This document shows positions 34,364 through 46,680 of a stretch of DNA of 64,000 nt, piece by piece; the first letter of the stretch is position 1, and every line of letters begins with the position of its first letter. The notes below the pieces were generated by a model that saw only the letters and a program-made list of their open reading frames with translations, ran no database searches and was not told the DNA's origin. A program made the translations under genes and the position numbers. The stretch lies in contig OY365811.1 of assembly GCA_959347315.1 (NCBI GenBank), positions 42,350,195-42,414,194 on the forward strand, in the 5' to 3' direction. Origin of the DNA: Bimastos eiseni. Its lineage: Eukaryota > Annelida > Clitellata > Crassiclitellata > Lumbricidae.

Positions 34364-37300
34364 TTAGCCGGGGTTGGGCCGGGATGCGCTTCTGAGTAGA
34401 TGTCCTGAAGGAGTGCTATACAAATCCACCAAATAAATAAATAAGCACCAGCCTGCATTAAAGAAAGTCGCACAACTTCCGCTCTGAATAGGAACATCGT
34501 AGACGGTCCTTGGTCGAAGGAAGACCTCTCTCCGGCGCAGATCCTCCCGATGCCGTCTGCTGGACTCCGCAAAGAAAGCGAGATCCTCAAACTCCGATGG
34601 CACCAGATGAGTCTGATTCTGTCCACAGAAGCAACAACAATGAACAGGTCAAACAATGTAAACTAACATTCATTCTACTTCCCCTAATCGATGATATACC
34701 ACCCCAATCAATCATCTACCTTCCCATATCAATCATCCACCTCCCCTAATCGATCATCTACCTCCTTATATCGATCATCCACCTCCCCTAATTGATCATA
34801 CACCCCCAACCTCCCCTACTCGATCATCTACCTCCAATCTTTGAATCTGGTTGTCTCCTGCATCCCGCATCAGTCCCAAATAGACGTCGCATCCGTCTGT
34901 GAACCGCTTCAGCAGTAGATCGATCAGGCGCAATCGCAGTTTCGTCAGGTAACAGACGCGGAAGACAGCAGCCTCAAGGACGGCGTCAGATGCCGGGCGA
35001 CGCTTCCAGGTCTCCTGGGTCTCCTAGAACACACACGTTCTAACATTATCATACTCAAACTCTATTATTTTGGTTATGATACATTCATTCATTCAGAAAA
35101 TCACCACTTCAAACAAAACTACTGAGGTACTCCCAGCAAAGGTAGAAAGGCTAATGTCAGGGTAGACAGATGGAAATCTGGAGCCCATTCCAGGCGGATG
35201 GAACGACCACTGAGAAAGCTCGACGCAGCATTAGCAACGAGTGCCCACGAGACCAGAGGCTCACACCCTTAGCATGGTTCCCATTATTTAATTCTCTGTG
35301 TTCATGTCTAGGTTTCCTGACTTTCATTATAAAATAATCGACTCATCATTTACTACTTTTTATTTACTTTTTATTTCTGTTGCTTCCTGGTTTATCCAAC
35401 ACAACTGTTGTTTAAAACGATGGACATTATTTGTTGCGATCTACCTATCAAATAACGGAATCCAGCATGTCGTGTACAATATTCGGTACCTGTACTCAGT
35501 ACTGATCACTCATAATATTCGGTACTAGGCAGGAAATTTATATTCGGTCATCCCTACTTAACTTAACTTACAAATGACTCTAATTAACATCAAGGTAATC
35601 ACCCACATCTCTGAGAACTTTGAGGTATCGTGTTGAGAAGAGGGTCGATGGTAGACCTAGATGCATCATTAGACACACGGTCAGGTGGTTCACTCTCAGA
35701 GGCAACACATCCACGTTCCTCGTCCGAAACAGAACGAAGTCGGCGATCTGCGTGTCGAAGACGTTTGACAGTCGGATATTGTGACGACTGAAGAGGTAGT
35801 CCGACATACCTCGACAGTCGTGGACTACCTAAAGCAGAAACACCTCGCCGGCAATATTTCTTACTTTTTATTTGGGGTTAAGAAGGCCGCAAACTGTAAT
35901 GGATAAGACACTGGGGCACAGAGCTGAGGAACTGAGTGCAAGACCTGCAAGGTTTACTACTACACTAGTCATTTTTTTCGCTAGGCAGCAACGCTGGTTA
36001 AATTAGATGTGCTTTGTAATGAGCTCCTTGCATGGCTGCTGACAACTGAATTCAACTCCTGTAATAACTTCTCATCATTGGATCAATACTGTACTTGTAA
36101 GCATACTGTAGTCTGTCAGTTTGAAATCTTAAAAAAATTATAATTATTACATTTATTAAACTTTGAGTTTTCGAGGTCAGTGCTTTCCTCATCTGGCAAC
36201 AGAGGTCCTCCCCTTGACTGACTAGAGCACTCAGCCCATGATCCCTGTGTATGGAGTCTAAGGACCTTGAGCTAGTCCTTTACCCACAGTTGCTCATAGA
36301 TGTGTGGTATCATGGTATGGGCATGTGAGCAGTTCTCAGCTTTGGAGGGAGGACAACATATATCAAATGCAGTTACATTGTGATAATGTATTATATACTG
36401 CAAATAGAGGAGAGCAGTGACTTTCATTTCAAAGTGTTTAGTATTATGGAAAACCTATGCTATGAGCAAGATAGAGTGAGAGAAAGAGAGAGAGAAGAAG
36501 ACAGTCGGACTGACAGCAGAAGGAGAGAGAGACAGAGAGAGACAGAGACAGAGGATGTGGTAAAGGCATAGGAAAAGCAATACATGGAACCTACCTTTAC
36601 AACATTGTAGTCTTCAATGATATCCCTCAAACCCTCGTCAAACGCCTCACTTTTGAGGCTGACCATGTCGAAGAGAAACGTGTATTCATCCAAACCAATC
36701 TGTTCAAGAAAACAGTAAAACACTCAGCAAAAAACGCTCCCAGCCAAACCACAACGATACATAGAAGCTCTAAGCAACTTGTACAAGAGCGCATTACTCC
36801 ATTGTAACAGTCGCATTTCTAAGGAGAGTGTGTTCCAGGTTGAAACGCCAACAACTGAGGCATATAAGAGAGTGTGTTCCAGGTGGAAGCACCAAAATTC
36901 TACCTGTAGCACACAATTATCTTTTTTACTTACATAATTTAATTAAAGCTAATAAAATCAAATTTTAAAGAAAAAGATCAGATAGACTTCGAGCCACCAT
37001 ATAGCTGCAGCAAACTGGTACATCATTGAAAAATCAGAAAAATTTATATAGCACCTATAGAATCAAATCCTGTACCTGTAGCCAGCAGAGTCGTCCTAGG
37101 CGACCATTGCGAATTCCTTCCATCGCCAGGCCGATCACCTTTGCCTTCTTTATTCCAAAAATAGCCATATCAAAATCAGTTGAGATGGAATCGACCACCA
37201 CGTACTTTGTTACTCTACTTCCGTCCCTTTGAACCCAGTCCGCTGAAAGATATACAAAACACTTTTAGGGATGAACCAAAATTCGGTTCTGAACTCGGCT

Positions 37301-38625
37301 CAGCCCGAGTCTCCTAGAACTCGGCATTACTTGGACTCGGACGGTTAATGGGTTTGCATATTAATCTTTCCGAGTTTATGTTTTGAGAACGAAAATCGGT
37401 TATTCTTAATATACAAAACGACAATCGACCTAACTAAAAACACAAATACAGCCAGTATAATTTACAAAATGACAATCAATATAACTAAAAACATAAATGC
37501 TGCTACTAGTAGTGAGTACTAGTGTAAACCAAGGCAAAACTAAAAATTTAAAAGTAATGCAAACTGCCAAATTAAAAATCAAGAGAAACTTTTTTTAATA
37601 TTCGAAACTCGGACTCAGAACAATTGAACTCGTAGTACTCGATACACTCGGACTCTGCAAGAAATTCAAACTCGGTTCATCCATGAAAACTTTACAGGCT
37701 GTATTATTATAATATTATTCATTCATTCATTCATTCATTCATTTTAACATAATAGCACCATCCATAAGTCTACTCAGTGGCACTCCCAGCCCAACCATGG
37801 TTATATACAAATCAGTCTAAAGCAACTTGTAAAACAAGGGCACATTAATCCTTGGCAACAGTCACAGCTCTAAGGGAGTGTGTTCCAGGTGGAAGGGCCA
37901 ACAACACAGAAGGCACGTGATGCATAATCCAAGGTCAACAAGCCTGCAGTGGAGTATCCATCAATCTGAAACTGCAAATTATTACATGTTCAGTATTGTT
38001 TGAAATCGTGAGACTAAAGTCGAAAGTCCTTTCAAGCTAAGCCAACTTATTTAATTATTATCAACTATTGCATAGGATCTTCGGGTATTGCCTAGGAACT
38101 CTCCGACTCATTTCGATTCTATCAAAATCTGTCTTCTTTAGTCGAGTTTGGACTGAGTCGATTTCTTGAATATGAGCTACATCAAGATTCATTGTTGACT
38201 GACAGATCAATTGTATCAACTCAGCAGGCCAAACCTTTTAATGCTTTAAAAAATAGTTTAAAATGTGCTTGCTATGCCACTCATAGAATTTATTCAGAGA
38301 GTACAACTTTATTAAAAGCATCTGGGAAGTAGCTTGCCATTGATGAGGCTATAAAAATTCTCCTAATTACAATTATTAATAAACCGCACAAAACCATACA
38401 AATAGTACTATTAACAGATGTGCTCGATTATGATGTCCGGTAACAGTGGTCACTAATGTGGTTTATGTGATGTTCCTATCCATCACTCAAGTTCCTCTCA
38501 ACACCTGCTTGTTGCTGTTGGTCAACTGTGTTGCACGATGTTGCTGAATCCGATGCTTTGGTCAACTTGTTGCATGAAATGGGATAACCAATGCTGCTTG
38601 CTACTTCTTCTGTTGAGGATTGCAT
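34364..38625 (-). CDS. EXD1-like 3'-5' exonuclease-domain protein (DEDD fold), 6 exons recognised
   Basis: Minus-strand exons: 38625-38505 (tentative start), 37242-37076, 36699-36595, 35828-35607, 35023-34832 and 34618 onward. The five junctions are in phase. Family hallmarks: KYVVVDS, AMEGIRNGRLGRLCWLQ, EYTFLFDM, VVHDCRGMSDYL, VFDTQIADFVLF and a final helix-rich part with YLTKLRLRLIDLLL. EXD1 is an inactive RNase D-like adaptor of the piRNA biogenesis machinery in mammals and insects; here the DEDD carboxylates can be compared: GLAMEG has Glu at the usual second position, DCR and FDTQ hold the third. The N-terminal Lsm-like domain of mammalian EXD1 was not found. The last exon reads HLVPSEFEDLAFF and RRHREDLRRREVFLRPR, then runs into a SINE and stops at 34364. 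It more likely splices to the exon at 33658. The first exon (QSSTEEVASS...) is predicted only from splice phase. Confidence 0.8.
35890..36130 (+). mobile_element. tRNA-derived SINE-like repeat, family B
   Basis: 'gacactggggcacagagctg' and 'gagtgcaagacctgcaagg' are the remains of the tRNA-like head. The body 'ttcgctaggcagcaacgc' and the tail 'gcatactgtagtctgtcagt' match the copy at 10427-10640. It sits in the intron between two exonuclease exons. Confidence 0.7.
36180..36300 (+). mobile_element. tRNA-SINE fragment, family C
   Basis: 'gtctaaggaccttgagctag', 'tcctttacccacagttgctc' match the body of the fuller copy at 45780-46010 ('tttagggaccttgagcaagt', 'ccttcacacataattgctct'). The head is missing. 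Confidence 0.6.
37690..37990. repeat. Interspersed repeat with (attc)n start
   Basis: Six 'attc' units (about 37718-37742) are followed by 'taatagcaccatccataagt', 'ctactcagtggcactcccag' and, further on, 'gggagtgtgttccaggtgga'. The last block also occurs at 36820-36890, twice. These are family tails related to the one at 23165. Located in the intron upstream of the first sure exonuclease exon. Confidence 0.6.
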
Positions 38626-41049
38626 TCTGGCAAAACATAAATTAATTCTGGTCTACATGTTAATGAGCAGAAAAGATTAATTCAGACACCATGAAAACAG
38701 ACTAATGCATTTTGAAGAGAGGTATAAAGTGTGGTAATGGGGGACTCTGTGAAATAGATGGCGCCAGTATCAAATGTGGGTAAGCTACCCGAGGTAAAAT
38801 TGTGCATGATGTTGATTAGTTGTGCTGTGTGTTCTTCATGCAAAAGTAATCAAAAAGTCGGCCAGATTATAAAATTTATGTATTTATCCATAATTATAAT
38901 TCCTATGACAGCCATCGATCGGAACAACATAAATCAACGCGTGGCCAGTATAAAAAAAATTCTTAGACCTATGTGCATACTGGCGCCACCTGTTTCTACT
39001 TAAAGAACTGCCCACAGAGTCGCACATTAAACCAGCACACAAGCAAAATAATTCAGCATTGATGAAAAATTGGGGTATTTATAGTTCAGCTCGGGTTTGG
39101 CAAAGTGAGATAACTCAAAGTAATTGCCTAAAATTTGGCAGATTGGGCAAAAATTGGGGTAATTAAATCTGCCATCGTAAAAAACTTATCTAATATTAAA
39201 TCAAAATAAATTATAATTAATTCAGCTTAGGTGAAAACCTAACGTTGTTAGTTGAAGAACTGCGTACGGAGTAACTAGCAGCGACCTTGATAACGCCTGT
39301 ATGAATATACTAATAATTTATTCAGCATTCTCCTGCCATCCCTAACCCAGCGGGCTGGCTTAATCTAGCATGCCAAATTTTCTTTATAACATTGAATCAT
39401 AATCATCGCGTAACTAGCATTTAAATAATTTAAGCGCAGAGAAACTACTTAAATTAAATTACGCCACTTACGACTTAAATTAAATTGTTGAAGGCTAGTC
39501 TGTTTTAATCTATTTATATAGTTCATATTTCCCGTGCTTCGCGTCTTTGACGACTGACAGATCATTTCTGACAACACCTGTCCACTGCGTAAACCCAAGC
39601 TGCTTATAAGTCTTAGTTAAAATAAAACAACTTACTGCAATTTTTCGACACGAATTTATGTCATTAAATTAAATTAAATTCAGTTTTAAAGAACTTTATC
39701 AAATGTTTTCCAACGCGCGGAAATCAGTTTCGCTTGGCTCTTGGGCTTGGCTATAAAACTGCGGAGTTCATTTGGTATAGCGCCGGTCTCAAGCCGGTCT
39801 ATCACAGTATTACGTGGTTTTGTGGGCGCTGAGAAAATAAATTTTAATTTTCGAAAATTTACATGACCGTACATTACACTACAGTCTGAATCATAAATAT
39901 TATATTCTCACAAAAATTGGCCTGTCGTTAAGTTAAACTGACATCCTAATTATAACTGAGCCTTGTTAAAGTTGATATTTTTGAATTATAAATTCACTAT
40001 TAAAGCACTGATCCTCCTCCTCTTCCTCAATCCTTGGGGCCGTTTTGTTAGCGTTATATTAATTGTGTATGGCATGGTGGGGGTAGGTTGAAGGTTTCGC
40101 TATATAACAAACTGTTTCGGCTTATGCTATTTTGCCTGCTTGTCTGACAATTGGAAATTCCATATACAACGGACCTTCATTGTTTTAATCCAAGTTCACA
40201 ATACGTTCTGAACCAAAACCAGCACCATCAGCTGCCACTTGGTGAATTGATTTGACTTTCTATTGGTATGTATGAATCCACTATTAACAATTTCCTGTTT
40301 ACAATTTAAACAATTTCCTGTGCATAGCTTTAAACGCTCTTAAACTCAATTATGTGTGATTTGTTTTGATTCTGGTTTAAATTTAAATTAAATCACTTGG
40401 AATAATTATTTCGGTATGTATTACCAAGATGTTTGATTTCATATTCTATAGTATGTGTAAATAGTTTATGCGTTTGCTTAAATACCCAATTGTAGTTGTA
40501 GTGTACACTCTGTATCATACGCTAGGGCCTATTAAATGGGTAGAGTTGTACCGCGAACCTATCGATAAGTACCTGATAATGCAATAGTAAACCAATCGAT
40601 TCTTTGTGATACTGTAATCCTCATTTTTAGTGCAAAGCAGGAGGGGAAAATGGTGTTATTATAAAAGTTTCAAATTGTGCAATACAATTATGTCGATGGT
40701 ATGTCTTTTAATATGCTTAAAGACTGGGATGGGGTAGAGGTAGACGGTATATCTGTTATATATTATAGGGGTGGGGTCACAACTGCTGTTATATAACGTT
40801 ATTAGGGGTATGGGTGGGTCAAAAATTGAGATTTTATGCGCCATATAATATGTGAACGGCCCCCATCATCAGCAGCAGCAGCATCGTCAAATAATTCGCT
40901 TAATTTTATTGATATAGCAACAAACCAATCTGAGTGGTTATTCAAAGAAAAACTAGGCATAAGGAATTGATAGATAAGCCTATTGTGTATACAGTTTAAA
41001 ACCATTTCCCTTATGCGCAACTGCCTACTTGGAGAGGCTCCGACCAGAG

Positions 41050-41306
41050 GTGTTACACGGTTTCAAAAAGTGGGGGGGGGGCAAAATTTTGTTTTGCCCC
41101 CCACTTTTTGAATTTTCCAACCCAGAAATTTGAAAAATGGGGGTACAAATAATCTTAACAAAAGTCATCTTAAATAGCCATTGGAGAAACATAAAAAAGA
41201 ACCGATTTGGGGGGCACTGAGCACTAGAACGGGGGGGCTTTGCCCCCCCCCCGTTTTGAAACTGGGGGCCGGTGTCCCCCTGCTCCCGCTTGTTACACCT
41301 CTGGCC
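41050..41306. mobile_element. hAT-like MITE, G-rich, about 255 bp
   Basis: The left end is 'cagaggtgttacacgg' and the right end 'cttgttacacctctg', which are inverted copies. The flanks 'gctccgac' and 'gccgcgac' agree at 6 of 8 positions, as for an old 8-bp target duplication of the hAT type. Inside are runs of G facing runs of C ('gtggggggggggc', 'gccccccactttttg') that can pair. The element at 48540-48636 has the same ends. Confidence 0.75.
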
Positions 41307-41417
41307 GCGACATACCTAAGATCTTTCTGCACCTCGGATGTCCTCTTTACCAGCAAGGGCTTCCTTGCGATCTTCTACTCGCGGCCTTCTTGCCACGACC
41401 CAGTCGCAAAGCTTTGC

Positions 41418-41418
<1 letters not shown>

Positions 41419-41448
<30 letters not shown>
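41419..41448. repeat. (AT)n microsatellite
   Basis: About 15 AT dinucleotides in a row, placed between the MITE and a LINE 3' end. Confidence 0.95.
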
Positions 41449-41451
<3 letters not shown>

Positions 41452-41454
41452 GTT

Positions 41455-41632
41455 GGCCCTTCAGCTTGGAACTGTCTTCCACAGTCCCTAGCTGCGCCTG
41501 GAGCTACTGAGCCTCTCACCTTGCCAGTTTCGGAGACGCCTTAAGACCTTTCTTTTCCCACACACACACGCCCGTCGAGAGCGCTGCTGATTTGAGCGGC
41601 GCTATACAAATGCTTGATTACATTACATAGGA
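41455..41632 (+). mobile_element. LINE 3' end (CR1/L2-like)
   Basis: The + strand reads ALQLGTVFHSP and then FRRRLKTFLFP, the standard C-terminal block (WN.LP..L.....S..SF...LKT.LF) of CR1/L2-type ORF2. The tail 'gagcggcgctatacaaatgc', 'ttgattacattacat' follows. Most of the element is missing. Confidence 0.8.
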
Positions 41633-42226
41633 ATTTCCTCGTATACCCCTCGTTCGCAATTTTGTGGCCGGTGGGTGACTGTGCGCACGTTAACTATAAT
41701 AAGCGTATAGAACCAAAACATTTAATGGAAAACCTATAATATTGCTGGAAATCGGACTCATATGTTTCCATTTTGGCTACCCTTCGTAGTAGACTATTGA
41801 TATGACTTGACGCAGCGCTCAAACGTGAATAAGCTGGCTTCCTGCGACGTATGACTTCCAACTTCCAAGTGGCGCTTTTTATAAGCTTTGAGACAAGGAG
41901 TCTAGATATCTTAGTCCTTGGTTTTGAGGTTACGATTATGATTAATAATACTACACGGTTGATATAATATATTATACTACATTAAATTAGCGCTCGACAA
42001 TAAGCTGGTGCTCTGCGCTTGGTCTAGTGGCGCTTTAGATTTTGGAGACTACGATTACGAAATTAAAATGACCTCCACAGTCTTTTGTTATAAACAGGAA
42101 ACTGAACTGTTTTGTTCTTCAGTAGCTTCCGGTCATTTGTAATTTTTGTTTATTTGGTGTTTGCAGTTTAGTTGTATAGTTTTTATTCGATTTTACGTGT
42201 GTACTTTGTTGACAAATAGTTTGACT

Positions 42227-43656
42227 ATGGCTAGAAATAATTACAAGAATTTTTCGGGCTATCAAGGTTCTCCTCGTTCTGAGTTTATGGGTGACTTTCC
42301 GAGAAACCCGTACGAAATGGAGTTCCGAACACCTCTAAGCTTTCCTTCACCGCGTCCAACCGGATTTTCACCGAGACAACAGTTTTCGTCAAATCGACTC
42401 AAACGACCCTTTCCACAAAGTTCAGCCGTTGTAAGTGAATATGCGAAAGAACTTATAAATTCTTAACAGTAGCGATTCTGCAAGTTAAGTTAATTAAGAA
42501 CTTGCAAATTTCTGTCAAAAGCGTCAATTACTTTTTTAGATTATTGCCTTTTCTATTAATGAATACCAGATATTTGGGAAAGCAACAAGAGTTCAAGTCT
42601 AGTATTATTTGTTATTGATTAATTATTAATAAAACTGGTCTATTTGTTTTAATAACAGTATTGGCATCGAACCATTTCATCACAGTTCATATTCAATTGA
42701 ACAATAAATTAATTATATTATTATAAAATGCTTTGCTCTATTATAGAGTCCGAACCGATACCCGTATGGTGGAAATTCGCCTTTCCAATATGGCACCAGC
42801 ACGCCCTTCGAATCATCGTTTCAACGCAGTCCAAACTATTCTCCATACGCTGTTAATTCGTCGTTTCAACAATGTCCGAACATGTCTCCATCCCCCTCCC
42901 AATACAGCAGAAATTCCTCAGGGTTTGGAAACGGGACTGTGTCTTCTCCGAAAATCACATGCCAGCGGCACAAGCATCTCTTTAAGCAGGTAAGCGGCAA
43001 GACACAAGTTTTACTTTTGTTGTGAGAACTTTTTGTTCTTGTTCACATTTTATTTAATGTGTTTATTTCTTTATTTCTATGGGTAATATTTCGTTGAACC
43101 GTTTTATGTATAGTTTTTTATGTCTGTATATACGTATTCAGTATCTATGCAACTGTGTCAATCTTTTTGTATGTATATCTTTTGTAGATATTCATCACAT
43201 GTATGTATGTATGTGTGGCTGCCGATTGTGTGCTGTGTCATTTTCATAGATATTTTCGCTTATACTATGTTTATTTTTCGTAATTTGACGACTTTTCGTC
43301 AAAAGTGCAGTTCCAGCCTTGGTGTATTTACTAATATGAGATTTTCGTAAACATTTATAGAGCATTTCTAGTAAGGTGAACCGTTCAGAAGCGCTGCCAG
43401 TGCGCAAGACCTCGCGAGAAAAAGCAGCTTTTGAGAAAAGCAAAAGAGGATAACAGACCACCAGATAGAATTTTTGCGCATTTGATATGGAAATCTTTTT
43501 CGTTTCAACTTGCAGGACTCGAATCCCGGAGGCAGCATCGACATACGAGACTATTACCGTCCTTCGATTGTCGACGATCCCTGGAAGAACCTGAAGCCAA
43601 GCAGAGTCGCTCCACCGGAAACGAGACAACACTACCACGCAGGACAGGAGTTTTGA
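42227..43656 (+). CDS. MPLKIP: M-phase-specific PLK1-interacting protein homologue (TTDN1), 3 exons, complete
   Basis: Exons 42227-42430, 42747-42989 and 43516-43656 are all joined at phase 0 and give 195 aa (human 179 aa). The N-terminal two thirds are Ser/Pro/Phe/Tyr/Asn/Arg-rich and disordered (FSGYQGSPRSEF, GTSTPFESSFQRSP, YSRNSSGFGNG). The C-terminal exon holds the conserved motif: DIRDYYRPSIVDDPWKNLKP, against [21 protein letters not shown] in human. Loss of the human gene causes non-photosensitive trichothiodystrophy, and the protein has been linked to PLK1, Cdk1 and RNA processing. SP and TP sites fit mitotic phosphorylation. The ATG at 42227 was chosen because MARNNYKNF starts the low-complexity domain; an upstream in-frame ATG at 42146 would add 27 hydrophobic residues and is less likely. 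The MPLKIP name rests mainly on the C-terminal motif. Confidence 0.88.
43340..43470 (-). mobile_element. LINE 3' end inside the second intron of MPLKIP
   Basis: On the minus strand: LLLFSKAAFSREVLRTGSAS, followed by LLEMLYKCL. The DNA 'aagcgctgccagtgcgcaag', 'acctcgcgagaaaaagcagc' is the reverse complement of the 25330-25400 LINE end. It ends about 45 bp before the acceptor of exon 3. Confidence 0.65.
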
Positions 43657-44304
43657 ATTGTTGACAGTTATGCTATGGTGTGGAGTTTGAACTGTTGCTA
43701 CTACGGTCTAGAGGAGTGAGGAGTGTTGTTATGGTCATTGCTAAGGAAATTGTTTAGGTGCATATACTAAATCAAGACACTGGAATTTTGCACCTTTGTC
43801 TCTAACGCTGGTTGAACGACAAAAATTGGAAACTTTTTTGCATATTAATCCATCATTGTTGATGTATTTTACAGTTGTTGTGTGTCGTGTTTTTGTTTGT
43901 TTGTATTGTTCCTCGTTCATTTATTTCAGTTGTTAAAATTTTTATGCTGTGACAGGATTGAATGCAAATTTTGTCACCTAACTGCTTTTAAAAAAAATGT
44001 AATGATACTATACATAAATTTCGAGATTCATTCTCAACTGACTACGAGAACTTGTGTGTTGCTTACGTTGACAGTAGAATTTGATTAATTGAACATCAAG
44101 TGTAACTTCTATTGCAACAGTTTTGTCACTGTGGGTCACTCCAGCTAGAATTGGCAACCCGTAGGACCCTCTATTCTTCCTTAACCCCTTCTGTGAGCAC
44201 ATGAAAACTGCCTCTTCGTCGTTGGCGAATTCACTGGCCCAGGTTGGGATTGCCTCTGACTTCAAGTGTCACTATATAAATACTTGATTATTAGCGTGGT
44301 ATGG

Positions 44305-44400
44305 AACTCCGTCACTGTCTGGACTTTGACAGTGCCAGTCCCAAGCCTGGAGAAAGGCGACACCAAATCATCTTCAATATGAAAAAGTGTCATTAAAAAC
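44305..44400 (-). repeat. Dispersed repeat family A copy
   Basis: 'gacagtgccagtcccaagcc', 'tggagaaaggcgacacc' and 'agtgtcattaaaa' are the reverse complement of the family A core seen at 1122-1200. Divergence is moderate. Confidence 0.6.
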
Positions 44401-45779
44401 TCAACAACAGAAATGTGGCATGGAGCACATTAAAAGTGGCACTCGTGCATATTTGTTGGGGAGACTGATCTCAGTGTCCCACAAAATTCAAACCACTAAA
44501 TACACAATCACTAGAATTCTGCATTTTTCTTGGACAAATGATTTGATTATTGCCCCTTTCTAAAGCATCTTTGAAATAAAGTCTTTTATTTAATCATTTA
44601 TTACACTTTGTCAATTAAAACCTACAGTATAAAAGTTATTATCTAATGTGCAAAATTCTGATGGGCGTGCATGGGTGTTTCTTACAATTCTAGTGCATTC
44701 TGAATGATTCACCCTACTAGAGGCGCCATCAATGCTTAAATACAAAATCAATCCTGCAGAAGTTGGGGCCGTACCGAGGGAGGGGCCAGCGGGGCCGTGG
44801 CCCAGGGCTCAAATGTGGGAAGGACGCAAATTTCAGGATAGAATAACTTATTCCATAAATGCATTTTCAAAATGTGGGGGCGCCAGATTGATGCTAGGCA
44901 CAGGGCGCAATTCTAGCTCGGTACCGCCTGAGAACAGTTGTACATTCTGTAGCATGGAGCATTTTCCTTGGGCTACCACCAACTGCTTTGACTTTGTGTA
45001 ACGACCCCAAAGTGGTTGATGCCAACTTGTCAAGTTCCTAGCACTCAGATTTAATCAACCTGTACACAGAATTAAATCAAGAGACAACAATGTCGGCGCT
45101 GGTGCATACTCTCAATGCATTTTTATTCATTTTGATAAGGTCTGCAGGAAGCCAACCTCTGCCAAAATTACATAAAAATTTAATTAAGAAGAGAAGATAA
45201 AGTTGATCAGTTAGCAAACATTGCTCAAGTCTCAAGTGGTGTGCAATTGATGATTAATTCCCTGTCCAAAGTGGATCACTGGATTTTTTTATGCCATCTG
45301 AGGACGAGATGCGTGAGGTGGTCAACAGTTGCCTTCCCTGTGGGTGACCAACTTGCCCAAGGTCGCTACGCAGTGGTTTGAGGTAGATTTGAACTTGCAA
45401 CCTTTCAGTTATAAGGCACAGAACATACCCCTACACCATTGGTTCCCAACCTCTTTCTGCTTAGCACCACTTTTATTTAGTTGGAGGACATAGTGGGTTA
45501 CAAGGTTAAAAATAATTATTTTTAAAGATTTTTATTTTAGAATAGTCAAATTATGGATAAAATCCGGTTTAATCATTTTAGATTACATTTTATTTTAGGC
45601 CTACTTATAAACGGCAACAAAACATAATTTATAATGGAAAATAATTATTTGGTCAAATATTCATTTCTGAGGCCTGCCGGGCCACAGGTTGGGAATCGTT
45701 GCACTGCTCCATCCGAGACTCATGAATAGCCAAAGCAATATTCCCAACTGGAGCATTTATCTCATGTGCAAGGTCACCG

Positions 45780-46010
45780 TGTGGCACGGGGGCCTTTTCG
45801 GTTAGAGCGGTCGGACCGTAACACTCAGTGTGCGCTGAGTTGGCGGGTTTGACCCTCGACCGAGGCGTAAGTCACTGTTTAGGGACCTTGAGCAAGTCCT
45901 TCACACATAATTGCTCTGCAGTACAACTGCAATTGCGCCGAGTGCACTTCTGAGTTTCTGAGCACAAGATGTTGGAAGAAGGGCGATATCAAATTTCAAG
46001 AATTTCAATG
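45780..46010 (+). mobile_element. tRNA-derived SINE, family C (nearly complete)
   Basis: The head 'tggcacgggggccttttcgg', 'ttagagcggtcggaccgtaa' has an A-box-like start, and 'gcgggtttgaccctcg' is a B box. The body 'agggaccttgagcaagtcct', 'tcacacataattgctctgc' follows, and the tail is 'gcacttctgagtttctgagc' to 'gaagggcgatatcaaatttc'. The head recurs at 63073-63153, just before the assembly gap. The tail resembles LINE 3' ends, as expected for a SINE mobilised by a partner LINE. Confidence 0.8.
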
Positions 46011-46089
46011 AACTTAATCTAAACTTTCAACCTACCCTGTCACAATCACTACCGTATCGTAATTAGACATTTATAAAGTACCACTTCAA

Positions 46090-46165
46090 GAAAGACTCAT
46101 AACCTGCGACAGTACCAGTCTCATGACTGGAGAAAGGAGGAGGGTGACGCTAATCTGTGTCATTA
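46090..46165 (-). repeat. Dispersed repeat family A copy
   Basis: 'gcgacagtaccagtctcatg', 'actggagaaaggagg' and 'gggtgacgctaatctgtgtc' run in reverse complement to the 62728-62800 copy. Confidence 0.65.
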
Positions 46166-46539
46166 AATAGCAATTAACCAATGGAGGCATGAAGCAACTA
46201 GGAGCTTAGAGCTCCATCAAGATGGTAGCTATGGTTACACAGTAAAGCAAGTCCTGTACTCATTGTGTTATACAGGTCCACAACAATGGATCATTTTACT
46301 TTGTTTTATTCTCAAACAATACATGTATATTAAATAAATAAATATGCGAACAACTTTCTAAACTACACAAATCGACGATTACCAGGATAGAGATTGTCCA
46401 GTTTACATTACAACAGTCGTAGACGTAACATGTTTGACAACTGCAGACACCTTTTGGGCCAAAGAGATTCCAGATCTTCTAAGCCATCTGAGCAATGTTA
46501 CATTTGCTCACAGAGTTAAACTCGTTCTTCTTGACACTC

Positions 46540-46680
46540 TGCACTAAAAATGACTGGGTAACTCATTTTTGATATATCAAGGTCAATGATCCAGTTTTCC
46601 TAGGCTTCATAGCCCTTCCATATTAGTTCCAGGTTGTACCGTGAGTCGCGCCTTTTCAATTCATATAAACAATACAAAAT
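46540..46680. repeat. Duplicated segment, copy 1
   Basis: 'atatcaaggtcaatgatcca', 'gttttcctaggcttcatagc', 'ccttccatattagttccagg' correspond to 'aatcaaggtaaatgaccca', 'gttttcttgggtttcatagt', 'ccttccatattcgttccagg' at 48445-48515. The two copies are in direct orientation, about 1.9 kb apart. Copy 2 ends at the MITE. Confidence 0.75.

Larger units (their letters stand above)
38627..42226. other. Spacer between the EXD1-like gene and MPLKIP (probable divergent promoters)
   Basis: No coding exon was recognised. The frames at 38758-39003, 39686-39874, 40659-40844 and 40802-41020 show no family features. Contents: G-rich hAT-like MITE (41050-41306), an AT microsatellite (41419-41448), a LINE 3' end (41455-41632) and an imperfect direct duplication just upstream of MPLKIP (about 41812-41945 and 41990-42070, sharing 'aataagctgg' and 'agtggcgcttt'). 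The EXD1-like gene and MPLKIP point away from each other, so promoters of both should lie here. Confidence 0.5.
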
